Origin: JAGCJX01 sp045638645
GTDB lineage: Bacteria; Bacteroidota; Bacteroidia; Bacteroidales; UBA932
DNA: 23,135 nucleotides
Reading direction: 5' to 3'
Assembly: GCA_045638645.1 (NCBI GenBank)
Contig: JAZUBU010000003.1
Coordinates: 1 to 23,135 of the forward strand
Positions 15,371 to 21,844 of the stretch are shown here, one piece after another (position 1 is the stretch's first letter; each line of letters starts with the position of its first letter). Both the position numbers and the translations under genes were made by a program. The notes below the pieces were generated by a model. The model was not told where the DNA came from and did no database searches. It worked only from the letters and a program-made list of their open reading frames with translations.

Positions 15371-15742
15371 ATGAGTAAAGGATTGTCTTATTTTTTAGGT
15401 CTTATTACTGGAGTCTTGTTAGCAGTAGTCGGAATAGTATTACTCGGTCTTACGCAAAGTCATCAAGACGAAATGCAGAAAGTATATTTCGATAAGCCTG
15501 GTAAGTGTATTTCTTCAAGTGAACTCAATGTGATGCAGGTAATAGATGATTACTCTGCCATAGCAATGGAAGATTTCATGACCTTGATGCTGATTGAAAA
15601 CCCCAAAGGGGAATATTTTTATGATGGTCAGACAATCAAGTGTCCCAAAGGTTATTGTATGAGACAAGTGGGTGTCTTTAAGTATCTTACTGTGGAGAAT
15701 CATCTTAAGACAATACCCATTGTCCGAATCTCTAAGAAATAG
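15371..15742 (+). CDS. Small single-pass membrane protein of unknown function
   Basis: This 123-residue protein has one strong hydrophobic segment near the N-terminus (about 7-28, YFLGLITGVLLAVVGIVLLG) followed by a soluble domain of about 90 residues with two or three cysteines (C46, C91, C96). The 'GEYFYDGQTIKCPKGYCMRQVGVFKY' stretch suggests a small beta fold. I do not recognise the family. It lies 48 bp after the DUF2130 gene and only 2 bp before the GH95 gene on the same strand, so it is likely translated with the latter. Its codons are more AT-rich than its neighbours. A GGAG 6 nt before the ATG supports the start. Confidence 0.72.
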   Translation: MSKGLSYFLGLITGVLLAVVGIVLLGLTQSHQDEMQKVYFDKPGKCISSSELNVMQVIDDYSAIAMEDFMTLMLIENPKGEYFYDGQTIKCPKGYCMRQVGVFKYLTVENHLKTIPIVRISKK

Positions 15743-15744
15743 TT

Positions 15745-18627
15745 ATGAAGGGGAATTTGGGGATGACTGGAAATAGCTTTTTACGGGTACTGCAGGGGGG
15801 ACTCTTGTTCCTGGTGTCCTCGTGGGCGAGTGTGGGGATGGCCTGTGCCCAGTCGTTCAGGAGTGCGGAGGTGAAACAGCCCCTACAAATCTGGTTTGAC
15901 CAGCCAACTCCGAGCGATACCACCCTTTCGTTGTATGACTATGGGGCGGACCGCCATTGGGAGCAGCGTTCTTTGCCCATTGGCAACGGTGCCTTGGGTG
16001 CCAATATTCTGGGATCTGTCGCCATTGAACGGATCACTTTGAATGAAAAGACCCTATGGACAGGAGGTCCCAACACGGCCGGCGGAGCAGACTATTATTG
16101 GGACGTCAACAAATCATCCGCACAATACCTGCCTCAGATCCGTCAGGCTTTTCTAGAGGGGGATGCTGCAACAGCGTCCCGATTGACCCGTCAACATTTC
16201 AACGGTCGGGCCGGATACGAGCCCTGGAGCGAGGAGCCTTTCCGTTTTGGTTCCTATACCACGATGGGAGAAATTTATGTGGAAACCGGTGCTGATGAAA
16301 CGGATATAAACGATTATAAACGTTTATTGTCGCTGGATTCGGCGGAAGTCTGCGTATCTTTCGTCTCGAAAGGCATCCAGTACCGTCGGGAGTATTTTGC
16401 TTCCTATCCAGACAGTGTGATGGTCTGGCGTTTTCTGAAAGAGGGTGGGGAACCTGCTTCCCTGAAATTGCGTTACCGCCCCAATCCGGAAGCGGACGGG
16501 CAGTGGAGCAAGGTACAGGAGAACGAATGGTTGTTTCAAGGCCGGTTGCGGAACAATGGAATGGCATTCGCCCTGCGTTTCTATCTGGAGGGGGTGCAGT
16601 CAAGTCATTTCCTGTCCGACGGATGCTTGGAAATCAGTCCTTTGGAGCATGAAGGCCCAGCAGGGGAGTCCTCTCAGGAGGTGGTCCTGGTGCTGGCTGC
16701 CGATACGGACTACCGGATGAATTTTGATCCGGATTTTTCAGATCCCAAAGCTTATGTTGGGGTAGATCCTGTTCAGTCAACTGCCTTGCGGATAGCGGGG
16801 GCTAAGGCTTTGGGGATTGAAGCTTTGCGTGAGCGTCATCGGGCCGATTACCGGGCGTTGTTCAGCCGCGTTTCCTTGGACTTGGATCCTGTGTCCATGG
16901 CAGCCCCGGTTACTCCGGTTGCTTCGTCAGCTTCGACCGCTCCGGCGGCCCCTGCGGCCCCTGCGGTTTCGGCGACCTCGACATCTTTGACTACCCCGGT
17001 TACCCCGGTCGCACGGGCATCTTCGGTAACCCCGGTCGCACGGGCATCTTCGGATTCCTTGTGGCAATTGCCGACGGATCGGCGTTTGGAACGTTACCGC
17101 AAGGGCGAGGCAGATCCGCACCTGGAGGAAACGTATTTCCAGTACGGCCGTTACCTGATGATAGCCTCTTCCCGAGCGGGCACGATGCCGGCCAATTTGC
17201 AAGGTTTGTGGGCAAAAGGAGTGGACGGCCCCTGGCGTGTGGATTACCACAACAACATCAATGTCCAGATGAACTACTGGCCCGCAACCGCTACCAATTT
17301 GCTGGAGTGTTACCAGCCGTTGGTGGATTACATCCGCAGCCTGGTGAAACCCGGTGAGGAGACCGCTCAAGCCTACTACAGTGCCCGTGGGTGGACGGCC
17401 TCCATTTCATCGAACATTTTTGGTTTTACAGCTCCGCTTTCGAGTGAGGATATGTCGTGGAACTTTTCTCCGATGGCTGGACCGTGGTTGGCGACGCATC
17501 TGTGGGAGTATTATGCGTATTCCTTGGATGAAACCTTCTTACGGGAGGTTGCATTTGGGATCTTGGCTGCCAGTGCCAATTTTGTTGTTGATTATCTGTG
17601 GGAACATCCCGATGGTTATTATACGGCAGCCCCTTCGACTTCGCCGGAACACGGGCCCATCGATGCCGGTGCGACTTTTGTGCATGGCGTGATTCGCGAG
17701 GTGCTGTTGAATGCCATTGAGGCCTACGAGGTCTTGGCTGCAGGAAGTGATGAGACTGGAACCGAGAAGGGGGTTCCTGCCGCTTCTGGATTGGGGGTAG
17801 GGGCCGAGGAAAGAGCCTCTGCAGCATCGGACTTTGGGTTTGATGTGGTGAAGAACGCCGAAGACTATGCCCAATGGAAGCATGTGCTGGCTCACATAGC
17901 TCCTTATGAAGTAGGCCGCTATGGCCAGTTGATGGAGTGGTCCCAAGACATTGATGATCCCAAGGACGATCATCGCCATGTCAATCATCTTTTTGGCTTG
18001 CACCCGGGGCACACCCTGTCGCCGATTACCACTCCCGCCTTGGCGGAGGCTTGCAAAGTGGTTCTGAACCATCGGGGGGACGGTGCAACCGGCTGGAGCA
18101 TGGGATGGAAACTCAACCAGTGGGCCCGTCTGCACGACGGTGACCGGGCTTATTTGCTCTTTGGTAATTTATTGAAGTATGGTACATTGGACAACCTCTG
18201 GGATACGCATCCACCGTTTCAAATTGACGGAAATTTTGGTGGAACAGCGGGTATAACAGAAATGTTATTGCAAAGTCACATGGGATTTGTTCATTTGTTG
18301 CCGGCATTGCCCCATGCTTGGCCGCAAGGACGGGTTCGTGGACTGCTGGCGCGAGGCCGATTTGAGGTGGATGTGGAGTGGCAGGATCATGAATTGCTCG
18401 TTGCAAGGATTTATGCGCCGCCTGTCTCACCGGTGCGGGCTGCCGGGGGGGCGGCTCAGATACAGGAGCCCTCGAGGCTATGCCGCGTTCGTTATGGGGA
18501 TCAGTGTCTGGAATTCTGGGCTGAGCCAGGAGGTGTGTACGAAATCCGTTCGGAAGGAAATTCTCTACAAGTAGAAACCGTTTTTTTACCGGATTCGGAC
18601 AACGGTAACGGCAGGATCGCCGACTGA
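15745..18627 (+). CDS. Secreted GH95 alpha-L-fucosidase with low-complexity inserts
   Basis: This 960-residue protein carries a signal peptide (cleaved near residue 35, ACA before Q36). The N-terminal beta-domain (about 46-380) contains LPIGNGALGANI and LNEKTLWTGGP. The catalytic (alpha/alpha)6 barrel (about 455-850) has the GH95 residues known from Bifidobacterium AfcA: N504 and N506 in YHNNINVQMNYWPA, the acid E635 in STSPEHG, and D828 in FQIDGNFGG. It should release alpha-1,2-linked fucose (some members take alpha-L-galactose) from host or dietary glycans, in the periplasm or outside. Oddities: an Ala/Pro/Ser/Thr-rich insert of about 50 residues (384-437) in the interdomain linker with tandem repeats, a second Gly/Ala/Glu-rich insert (about 665-700), and a third (about 893-910). 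It overlaps the convergent Smr gene by 42 bp. No SusC/D pair is nearby. Confidence 0.93.
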   Translation: MKGNLGMTGNSFLRVLQGGLLFLVSSWASVGMACAQSFRSAEVKQPLQIWFDQPTPSDTTLSLYDYGADRHWEQRSLPIGNGALGANILGSVAIERITLNEKTLWTGGPNTAGGADYYWDVNKSSAQYLPQIRQAFLEGDAATASRLTRQHFNGRAGYEPWSEEPFRFGSYTTMGEIYVETGADETDINDYKRLLSLDSAEVCVSFVSKGIQYRREYFASYPDSVMVWRFLKEGGEPASLKLRYRPNPEADGQWSKVQENEWLFQGRLRNNGMAFALRFYLEGVQSSHFLSDGCLEISPLEHEGPAGESSQEVVLVLAADTDYRMNFDPDFSDPKAYVGVDPVQSTALRIAGAKALGIEALRERHRADYRALFSRVSLDLDPVSMAAPVTPVASSASTAPAAPAAPAVSATSTSLTTPVTPVARASSVTPVARASSDSLWQLPTDRRLERYRKGEADPHLEETYFQYGRYLMIASSRAGTMPANLQGLWAKGVDGPWRVDYHNNINVQMNYWPATATNLLECYQPLVDYIRSLVKPGEETAQAYYSARGWTASISSNIFGFTAPLSSEDMSWNFSPMAGPWLATHLWEYYAYSLDETFLREVAFGILAASANFVVDYLWEHPDGYYTAAPSTSPEHGPIDAGATFVHGVIREVLLNAIEAYEVLAAGSDETGTEKGVPAASGLGVGAEERASAASDFGFDVVKNAEDYAQWKHVLAHIAPYEVGRYGQLMEWSQDIDDPKDDHRHVNHLFGLHPGHTLSPITTPALAEACKVVLNHRGDGATGWSMGWKLNQWARLHDGDRAYLLFGNLLKYGTLDNLWDTHPPFQIDGNFGGTAGITEMLLQSHMGFVHLLPALPHAWPQGRVRGLLARGRFEVDVEWQDHELLVARIYAPPVSPVRAAGGAAQIQEPSRLCRVRYGDQCLEFWAEPGGVYEIRSEGNSLQVETVFLPDSDNGNGRIAD
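17002..17053 (+). repeat. Tandem 27-bp repeat in the GH95 linker
   Basis: A perfect 25-nt direct repeat starts at 17002 and at 17029 (period 27), encoding two copies of TPVARASS(V/D). Less perfect PVTPVA copies lie just upstream (16900-17008). The period is a multiple of three, so copy-number change would lengthen or shorten the linker in frame. Confidence 0.85.
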
Positions 18628-19098
18628 GTACGTGCAGCGTTGGGCATAGACCTCGTCCAATTCCTTGCGGATGGCAGCTTTAAGAATACCGTCTCCGTGG
18701 CCGTGCACGAAACAGATCTGGCGGCCCCGGTGAGGGAGATTTTCACGCAGGACTCTGCGGAAGACTTCAAGCTGGAAGGGTAAGCGTTTGTTCTGGGGGA
18801 TGTTTCGTCCACCAGGCAGTTTTTCTATGTGCAGATCGATTGTGATTGCTTTGGGGACATTGGTGTGTATGCCAGCAGTCGGACCGCGTTGCTCCATGGT
18901 GGATCCTTTGGTCGCGATCGCTGTATTGAGCAGGGCATTGATTTCTGCCGTATCAGTGACAGTGAATTCTCCGTAGGCAGCTTCCAGGACCATTCCGTCT
19001 TCGAGTTCGATGGAGACACGCCGCCCGATGGCGACGATCTTTCCCCGCAGGTTGCTGTCCATCAGAACGACGGATTGTCCTATCTTGAGCTGCTTCAT
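18586..19098 (-). CDS. Smr-domain protein (short DUF2027-like)
   Basis: This 170-residue protein starts with a small beta-domain (1-50, KIGQSVVLMDSNLRGKIVAI, then VSIELEDGM) like the N-terminus of Bacteroidota DUF2027 proteins. It ends with a Smr domain (about 85-170): AITIDLHIEKLPGG corresponds to the 'LDLHG' region and ICFVHGHGDGILK (128-140) to the HGxGxG motif. Smr domains act as nucleases on DNA or RNA in MutS2 and related proteins. Typical DUF2027-Smr proteins are about twice as long, so the middle part is missing or reduced here. I took the ATG at 19098; longer frames run through the promoter. Its 3' end overlaps the GH95 gene tail to tail by 42 bp. Confidence 0.85.
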   Translation of the reverse strand: MKQLKIGQSVVLMDSNLRGKIVAIGRRVSIELEDGMVLEAAYGEFTVTDTAEINALLNTAIATKGSTMEQRGPTAGIHTNVPKAITIDLHIEKLPGGRNIPQNKRLPFQLEVFRRVLRENLPHRGRQICFVHGHGDGILKAAIRKELDEVYAQRCTYSVGDPAVTVVRIR

Positions 19099-19102
19099 GC
19101 AA

Positions 19103-19133
19103 CAAAGATACGCCTTGTCGCAAGGTTTTCCAA
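19103..19133 (-). promoter_or_regulatory. Predicted promoter of the Smr gene
   Basis: On the minus strand, TTG (19133-19131), a 20-bp spacer and TATCTTTG (19110-19103) match the Bacteroidota consensus well. The -7 element ends only 5 nt before the ATG at 19098, so the mRNA may be nearly leaderless. A CCTTG-TCG-CAAGG palindrome (19113-19125) lies in the spacer. Confidence 0.65.
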
Positions 19134-19144
19134 GCGGAATGCTG

Positions 19145-19152
19145 TATCTTTG
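19145..19152 (+). promoter_or_regulatory. Predicted -7 element of the threonine aldolase gene
   Basis: TATCTTTG matches TAnnTTTG exactly and lies 12 bp before the ATG at 19165. It is the mirror copy of the Smr -7 element: CAAAGATAC (19103-19111) and GTATCTTTG (19144-19152) are a perfect 9-bp inverted repeat 32 bp apart. No good -33 TTTG is seen at the usual distance. Confidence 0.55.
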
Positions 19153-19164
19153 CCCAAAACGAAA

Positions 19165-20205
19165 ATGATGATACGATTCGATACCGATTATTTGGCCGGG
19201 GCTCATCCGGAAGTCCTGCAACGGCTGGTGGATACCAATTCGGAGCGGACCGCCGGTTATGGTTCAGATCCTTATACCCAGCGTGCGGCAGCGCTCATCC
19301 GCGAGGCTTGTGGGGCTCCTGATGCGCGTGTATATTTTATGGTGGGAGGTACCCAGACCAATACGACTGTGATTGATGGTCTGTTGGCGCACCACGAAGG
19401 GGTGATGGCCGCAGAAAGCGGACACATCAATGTTCACGAGACCGGTGCGATTGAGGCGACCGGGCACAAGGTGCTGGTCTTGCCGACCCAGGAAGGGAAA
19501 GTGCAAGCCGCAGATGTTGCAGCCTACATCGATTCGTTTTATGCCGATGATACCTACGAACACATGGTCGCTCCCGGGATGTTGTACATTTCGTTGCCAA
19601 CGGAATACGGAACGATGTACCGTTTGTCGGAACTGGAGGAATTGTCCGCCGTCTGCCGTCGTCACGAGATCCCTTTGTACGTGGATGGAGCTCGTTTAGG
19701 CTTCGGATTGGCTGCAGCCCGGGGTGAGATTACCCTATCGGATGTAGCCCGTTTGTGCGACGTCTTCTACATCGGGGGGACCAAGATGGGGACCTTGTTC
19801 GGGGAAGCAGTCGTGGTGACCAACCCCAAACTGTTGAGACATTTTGTGCCCTTGATGAAGCAGCATGGTGGACTTTTGGCCAAAGGCCGGCTTTTGGGCC
19901 TTCAGTTTGAGGCATTGTTCCAGAACCAGCTCTTTGAACGTATTGGCGAAAAGGCGGTCCGACTGGCCTTGCGCATCCGGGAAGGATTTTGCGAGAAGGG
20001 ATATCCGGTTGTAGTAGATTCCCCGACGAACCAGCAATTTTTCCGTTTGCCCAATACCTTGATTGACCGTTTGTCACCCCATGTCGGTTTTGAACTTTGG
20101 GGCCCTCGGGGAACCGAGGAAAGTCTGGTCCGCTTTGTGACGGGCTGGCATACGACGGACGAGGACGTGGATCAATTGATTACTTATTTAAAACCTGATA
20201 GATAG
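19165..20205 (+). CDS. ltaE: Low-specificity L-threonine aldolase (PLP-dependent)
   Basis: This 346-residue cytoplasmic enzyme belongs to the beta-eliminating lyase/threonine aldolase fold (fold type I PLP enzymes) and should cleave L-threonine or L-allo-threonine to glycine and acetaldehyde. Visible hallmarks are FDTDYLAGAHPEVL and GYGSDPYTQR at the N-terminus, GGTQTNT (61-67) for phosphate binding, SGHINVHETGA (85-95), VDGARLGF (173-180, D174 and R177 near the cofactor) and the Schiff-base lysine K207 in FYIGGTKMGTLFGEAVV. Length is normal for the family. Two ATGs occur in a row (19165 and 19168); the first is used here. The start lies just after a TATCTTTG promoter element. The YjdM gene follows after 3 bp and is surely co-transcribed. 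The enzyme could also be an aromatic beta-eliminating lyase relative, but the aldolase call is the best fit. Confidence 0.9.
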   Translation: MMIRFDTDYLAGAHPEVLQRLVDTNSERTAGYGSDPYTQRAAALIREACGAPDARVYFMVGGTQTNTTVIDGLLAHHEGVMAAESGHINVHETGAIEATGHKVLVLPTQEGKVQAADVAAYIDSFYADDTYEHMVAPGMLYISLPTEYGTMYRLSELEELSAVCRRHEIPLYVDGARLGFGLAAARGEITLSDVARLCDVFYIGGTKMGTLFGEAVVVTNPKLLRHFVPLMKQHGGLLAKGRLLGLQFEALFQNQLFERIGEKAVRLALRIREGFCEKGYPVVVDSPTNQQFFRLPNTLIDRLSPHVGFELWGPRGTEESLVRFVTGWHTTDEDVDQLITYLKPDR

Positions 20206-20208
20206 ACT

Positions 20209-20538
20209 ATGAACAACATTCCCCAATGCCCGAAATGTGGCAGTGAATTTACGTATTTTGATGGCTCTCTGTATGTTTGTCCGGATTGTGGACACGAGTT
20301 CCACGGCTCCGATGAGGCTGAGGTACAAGATGATGTAGCCCGCGACAGCAACGGTGCCGAATTGTTTGACGGTGATGCCGTGACCGTGATCAAAGATTTG
20401 AAGGTGAAAGGTTCCTCCATGGTGATCAAACGCGGAACAAAGGTGAAAAGCATCCGTCTGACAGAGAATCCGGAAGAAGTGGATTGTAAAATCGAAGGCA
20501 GCAGCATCGTGCTGAAGACTTGCTTCCTGAAAAAATAG
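20209..20538 (+). CDS. yjdM: YjdM/PhnA family zinc-ribbon protein
   Basis: This 109-residue protein has a zinc ribbon (C7, C10, C24, C27 in QCPKCG and YVCPDCGHEF) followed by the PhnA domain (VARDSNGAELFDGDAVTVIKDLKVKG, then KRGTKVKSIRL). It is the full length expected for the YjdM family, once named for alkylphosphonate use although a role in C-P bond cleavage is not supported for most members. It is a small cytoplasmic protein of unclear function. It sits 3 bp after the threonine aldolase gene, so the two form an operon. No convincing terminator is visible in the 36 bp before the convergent DUF1963 gene. Confidence 0.92.
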   Translation: MNNIPQCPKCGSEFTYFDGSLYVCPDCGHEFHGSDEAEVQDDVARDSNGAELFDGDAVTVIKDLKVKGSSMVIKRGTKVKSIRLTENPEEVDCKIEGSSIVLKTCFLKK

Positions 20539-20574
20539 GTTCAAACGGGAACTTTAACGCCAGGATTTCGGGAA

Positions 20575-21225
20575 TCAGAGGCTGTGGAGTTCGAAGGTCG
20601 TGGCTTCGAAGCGCAGTTCTTGGAGGGCGTTGGGTGCAATCATGAAATTCACCATGCCACAGTCGAAAAATCGTAACTGGCTGTCCTCGTCTTCGTCCAC
20701 TTGCAGCAGGGAGATGTCTTCCCGCCATTCGTCTTCTTCGTATCCTTCGGTCATGGCCGGTTTTCCCAAGAGCTTGGTACCATATTCCTCCGCTTCTGCC
20801 GGCGAGAAAAGGATGGCTTGGGCCGGTAGGGTAGCTGGGGTTCCGTCTTCCCAGGTGTAGGAATGCCGGTGCAAGTCTGACAGGTCCTTTGCATACAGCA
20901 CACGGAACGCATCCGGAGGCCATGGACCCATGCCTTCGCAGGGTGCATCCAGATCGCCCAGGAAGTAATCCAGGTCGGCAAAGAACCAGAGCATTCCTTC
21001 AGGAGGGAGCAAACCTTCGCTATCCAGGTGCGCAATGTCTTCCAGTCGGATCTGACAGAGGAAGGTCAGCAGGTATTCGTCTTCTTCGACGGGCCGGTTC
21101 TTTTCGTCGTAGGTCGTGATGGTCCGCATGGGCCATACCATGTCTTTTGGGAGGTCCGGACATCCCCACCAGTGACTTTGTCCGACGCTCACTTCTGCTT
21201 GTTGGGTTGTGATTTTAATTGCCAT
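20575..21225 (-). CDS. DUF1963 family protein (YwqG-like)
   Basis: This 216-residue protein has an early 'WWGCPDLPKDMVWP' block, equivalent to the GG.P.LP....WP motif that opens DUF1963 proteins, then a 'LLTFLCQIRLEDIA' strand and 'GMLWFFADLD' typical of the family. The C-terminus holds LRFFDCGMVNFMI, also a family pattern. It is probably cytoplasmic and acidic. Function is unknown; relatives are often found near toxin-immunity genes, but nothing here shows such a partner. The start at 21225 lies 7 bp after a promoter-like element. It converges with the YjdM gene (36 bp apart). Confidence 0.85.
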   Translation of the reverse strand: MAIKITTQQAEVSVGQSHWWGCPDLPKDMVWPMRTITTYDEKNRPVEEDEYLLTFLCQIRLEDIAHLDSEGLLPPEGMLWFFADLDYFLGDLDAPCEGMGPWPPDAFRVLYAKDLSDLHRHSYTWEDGTPATLPAQAILFSPAEAEEYGTKLLGKPAMTEGYEEDEWREDISLLQVDEDEDSQLRFFDCGMVNFMIAPNALQELRFEATTFELHSL

Positions 21226-21232
21226 AACGAAA

Positions 21233-21240
21233 CAAAATTA
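21233..21240 (-). promoter_or_regulatory. Candidate -7 element of the DUF1963 gene
   Basis: On the minus strand TAATTTTG (21240 to 21233) matches TAnnTTTG, ending 7 bp before the ATG at 21225. No good -33 element is seen at the usual spacing. Confidence 0.4.
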
Positions 21241-21258
21241 CGAAAAACTACGGGTGTA

Positions 21259-21290
21259 TTTGAATTTTAAGAATAGAAATTTTAACTTTG
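21259..21290 (+). promoter_or_regulatory. Predicted promoter of the small-ORF/RNA unit
   Basis: TTTG (21259-21262), a 20-bp spacer and TAACTTTG (21283-21290) match both halves of the Bacteroidota consensus. It points away from the DUF1963 gene into a stretch without ordinary genes, with transcription expected from about 21297. Confidence 0.72.
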
Positions 21291-21318
21291 TCGATGTTCA
21301 ATTAAAATAGCAGGACTG

Positions 21319-21384
21319 ATGGTTACGATTCTTATCGTTGTCACGCTGGTTGCAGCGCTGCGTAGGGCATTCAAAAAGAAATAG
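21319..21384 (+). CDS. Candidate 21-residue membrane peptide
   Basis: The frame encodes a 21-residue peptide whose first 14 residues, MVTILIVVTLVAAL, are hydrophobic and whose end, RRAFKKK, is strongly basic. This layout is typical of tiny inner-membrane proteins and of type I toxin peptides. It sits about 22 nt after the expected transcription start of a well-matched promoter, and its stop codon lies in a terminator-like stem. An AGGA 3 nt before the ATG is too close to be a good ribosome site. No antisense promoter of the TAnnTTTG type was found opposite it. The coding call is uncertain because the same bases form several RNA stems. Confidence 0.4.
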   Translation: MVTILIVVTLVAALRRAFKKK

Positions 21385-21463
21385 CCCTTTTTGTGTGGTG
21401 AGCCTGCTTCTGGAAACGATTCCATTGATTGCCAATGAAAAAGCAACTGATTTTTATATCATC

Positions 21464-21489
21464 GGCTCCGGTTTTGGTGCCAGTTTTTT
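21464..21489 (+). terminator. Candidate Rho-independent terminator
   Basis: GGCTCC (21464-21469) and GGTGCC (21476-21481) form a 6-bp stem with one mismatch and a 6-nt loop, followed by AG and six T (21484-21489). It would end the transcript that starts near 21297. Confidence 0.6.
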
Positions 21490-21844
21490 CATTTTTTAGT
21501 CAGGTCTGATTCCATCACACGCGTAAAGATGCGTTTCATTTGTAGAGTATTAGGTTGCAATAGCGACTTGAACCGATCTTTGTCTTGTATGGTTGACCAT
21601 ATTTGTAATGTGTATGCCGAAGAAGATCCGCATAATCTCTGTCGATTTTATCCTCGTCGCTATCTTTCGAAGTCTGTAGTGTTTTTTCAGTGTTCAGAGT
21701 GAATCTTTGATTACCCTCTCTCTAGCAAGCTCTCTCCTGGTTGTGATTTTTACTTCGTTCTTGCAAGCTCTTCATTTCTAGGTAGACGTGGTTTTGGGCG
21801 GGTTGGACATTCTGGGTGATAAAACCGATGCAATAAATTGGAAT
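21490..21844. other. Gene-poor stretch, possibly decayed
   Basis: I find no supported gene in these 355 bp. A plus-strand frame of 57 codons from the ATG at 21529 to 21702 is rich in cysteine (six residues) but has no promoter and no family resemblance. Minus-strand fragments (for example one ending MKRIFTRVMESDLTKK near 21500) read protein-like for 30-50 residues but are broken by stops in every frame, as in a decayed gene. A GCAAGCTCT motif occurs twice (about 21727 and 21765). No clear terminator follows the aspartic protease gene on the minus strand. Confidence 0.4.

Larger units (their letters stand above)
21297..21489 (+). ncRNA. Candidate structured small RNA of about 190 nt
   Basis: Between a good promoter and a terminator, the sequence folds by eye into a closed, three-armed domain. 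AGCAGG-A-CT (21309-21317) pairs with AGCCTGCT (21401-21408) with one bulge. Inside it are hairpins ACGAT/ATCGT (21325-21338), CGCTG/CAGCG (21344-21357) and AGGGC/GCCCT (21364-21388, followed by a T-run, so possibly an early terminator). Further small stems occur at 21411-21424 (TGGAA/TTCCA) and 21423-21437. This density of stems is unusual for spacer DNA. I do not recognise a known RNA; it is not a tRNA, and I see no 6S-like end pairing. It also holds the mini-ORF at 21319, so it may be the mRNA of that peptide, or both. Confidence 0.4.

Noticed and set aside
16304..16326. TATAAACG copies inside the fucosidase gene resembling the repeats before the major fimbrillin
   Set aside because: Two short copies in coding sequence, with different flanks and spacing; most simply chance given the short motif.
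20539..20574. Bidirectional terminator between the YjdM and DUF1963 genes
   Set aside because: GTTC...GAAC gives only a 4-bp stem without a proper T-run on either strand.
21395..21502. GTG-started 34-codon frame with an IIGSGFGAS-like stretch
   Set aside because: The GxGxxA-like run resembles a dinucleotide-binding start but the frame ends after a few codons, spans the terminator hairpin and has no ribosome site; chance is the better explanation.
21529..21702. 57-codon plus-strand frame with six cysteines
   Set aside because: No promoter, no ribosome site, no recognisable family; the cysteine codons may be just the complement of threonine codons in a decayed minus-strand frame. Kept only as a note under the gene-poor stretch.
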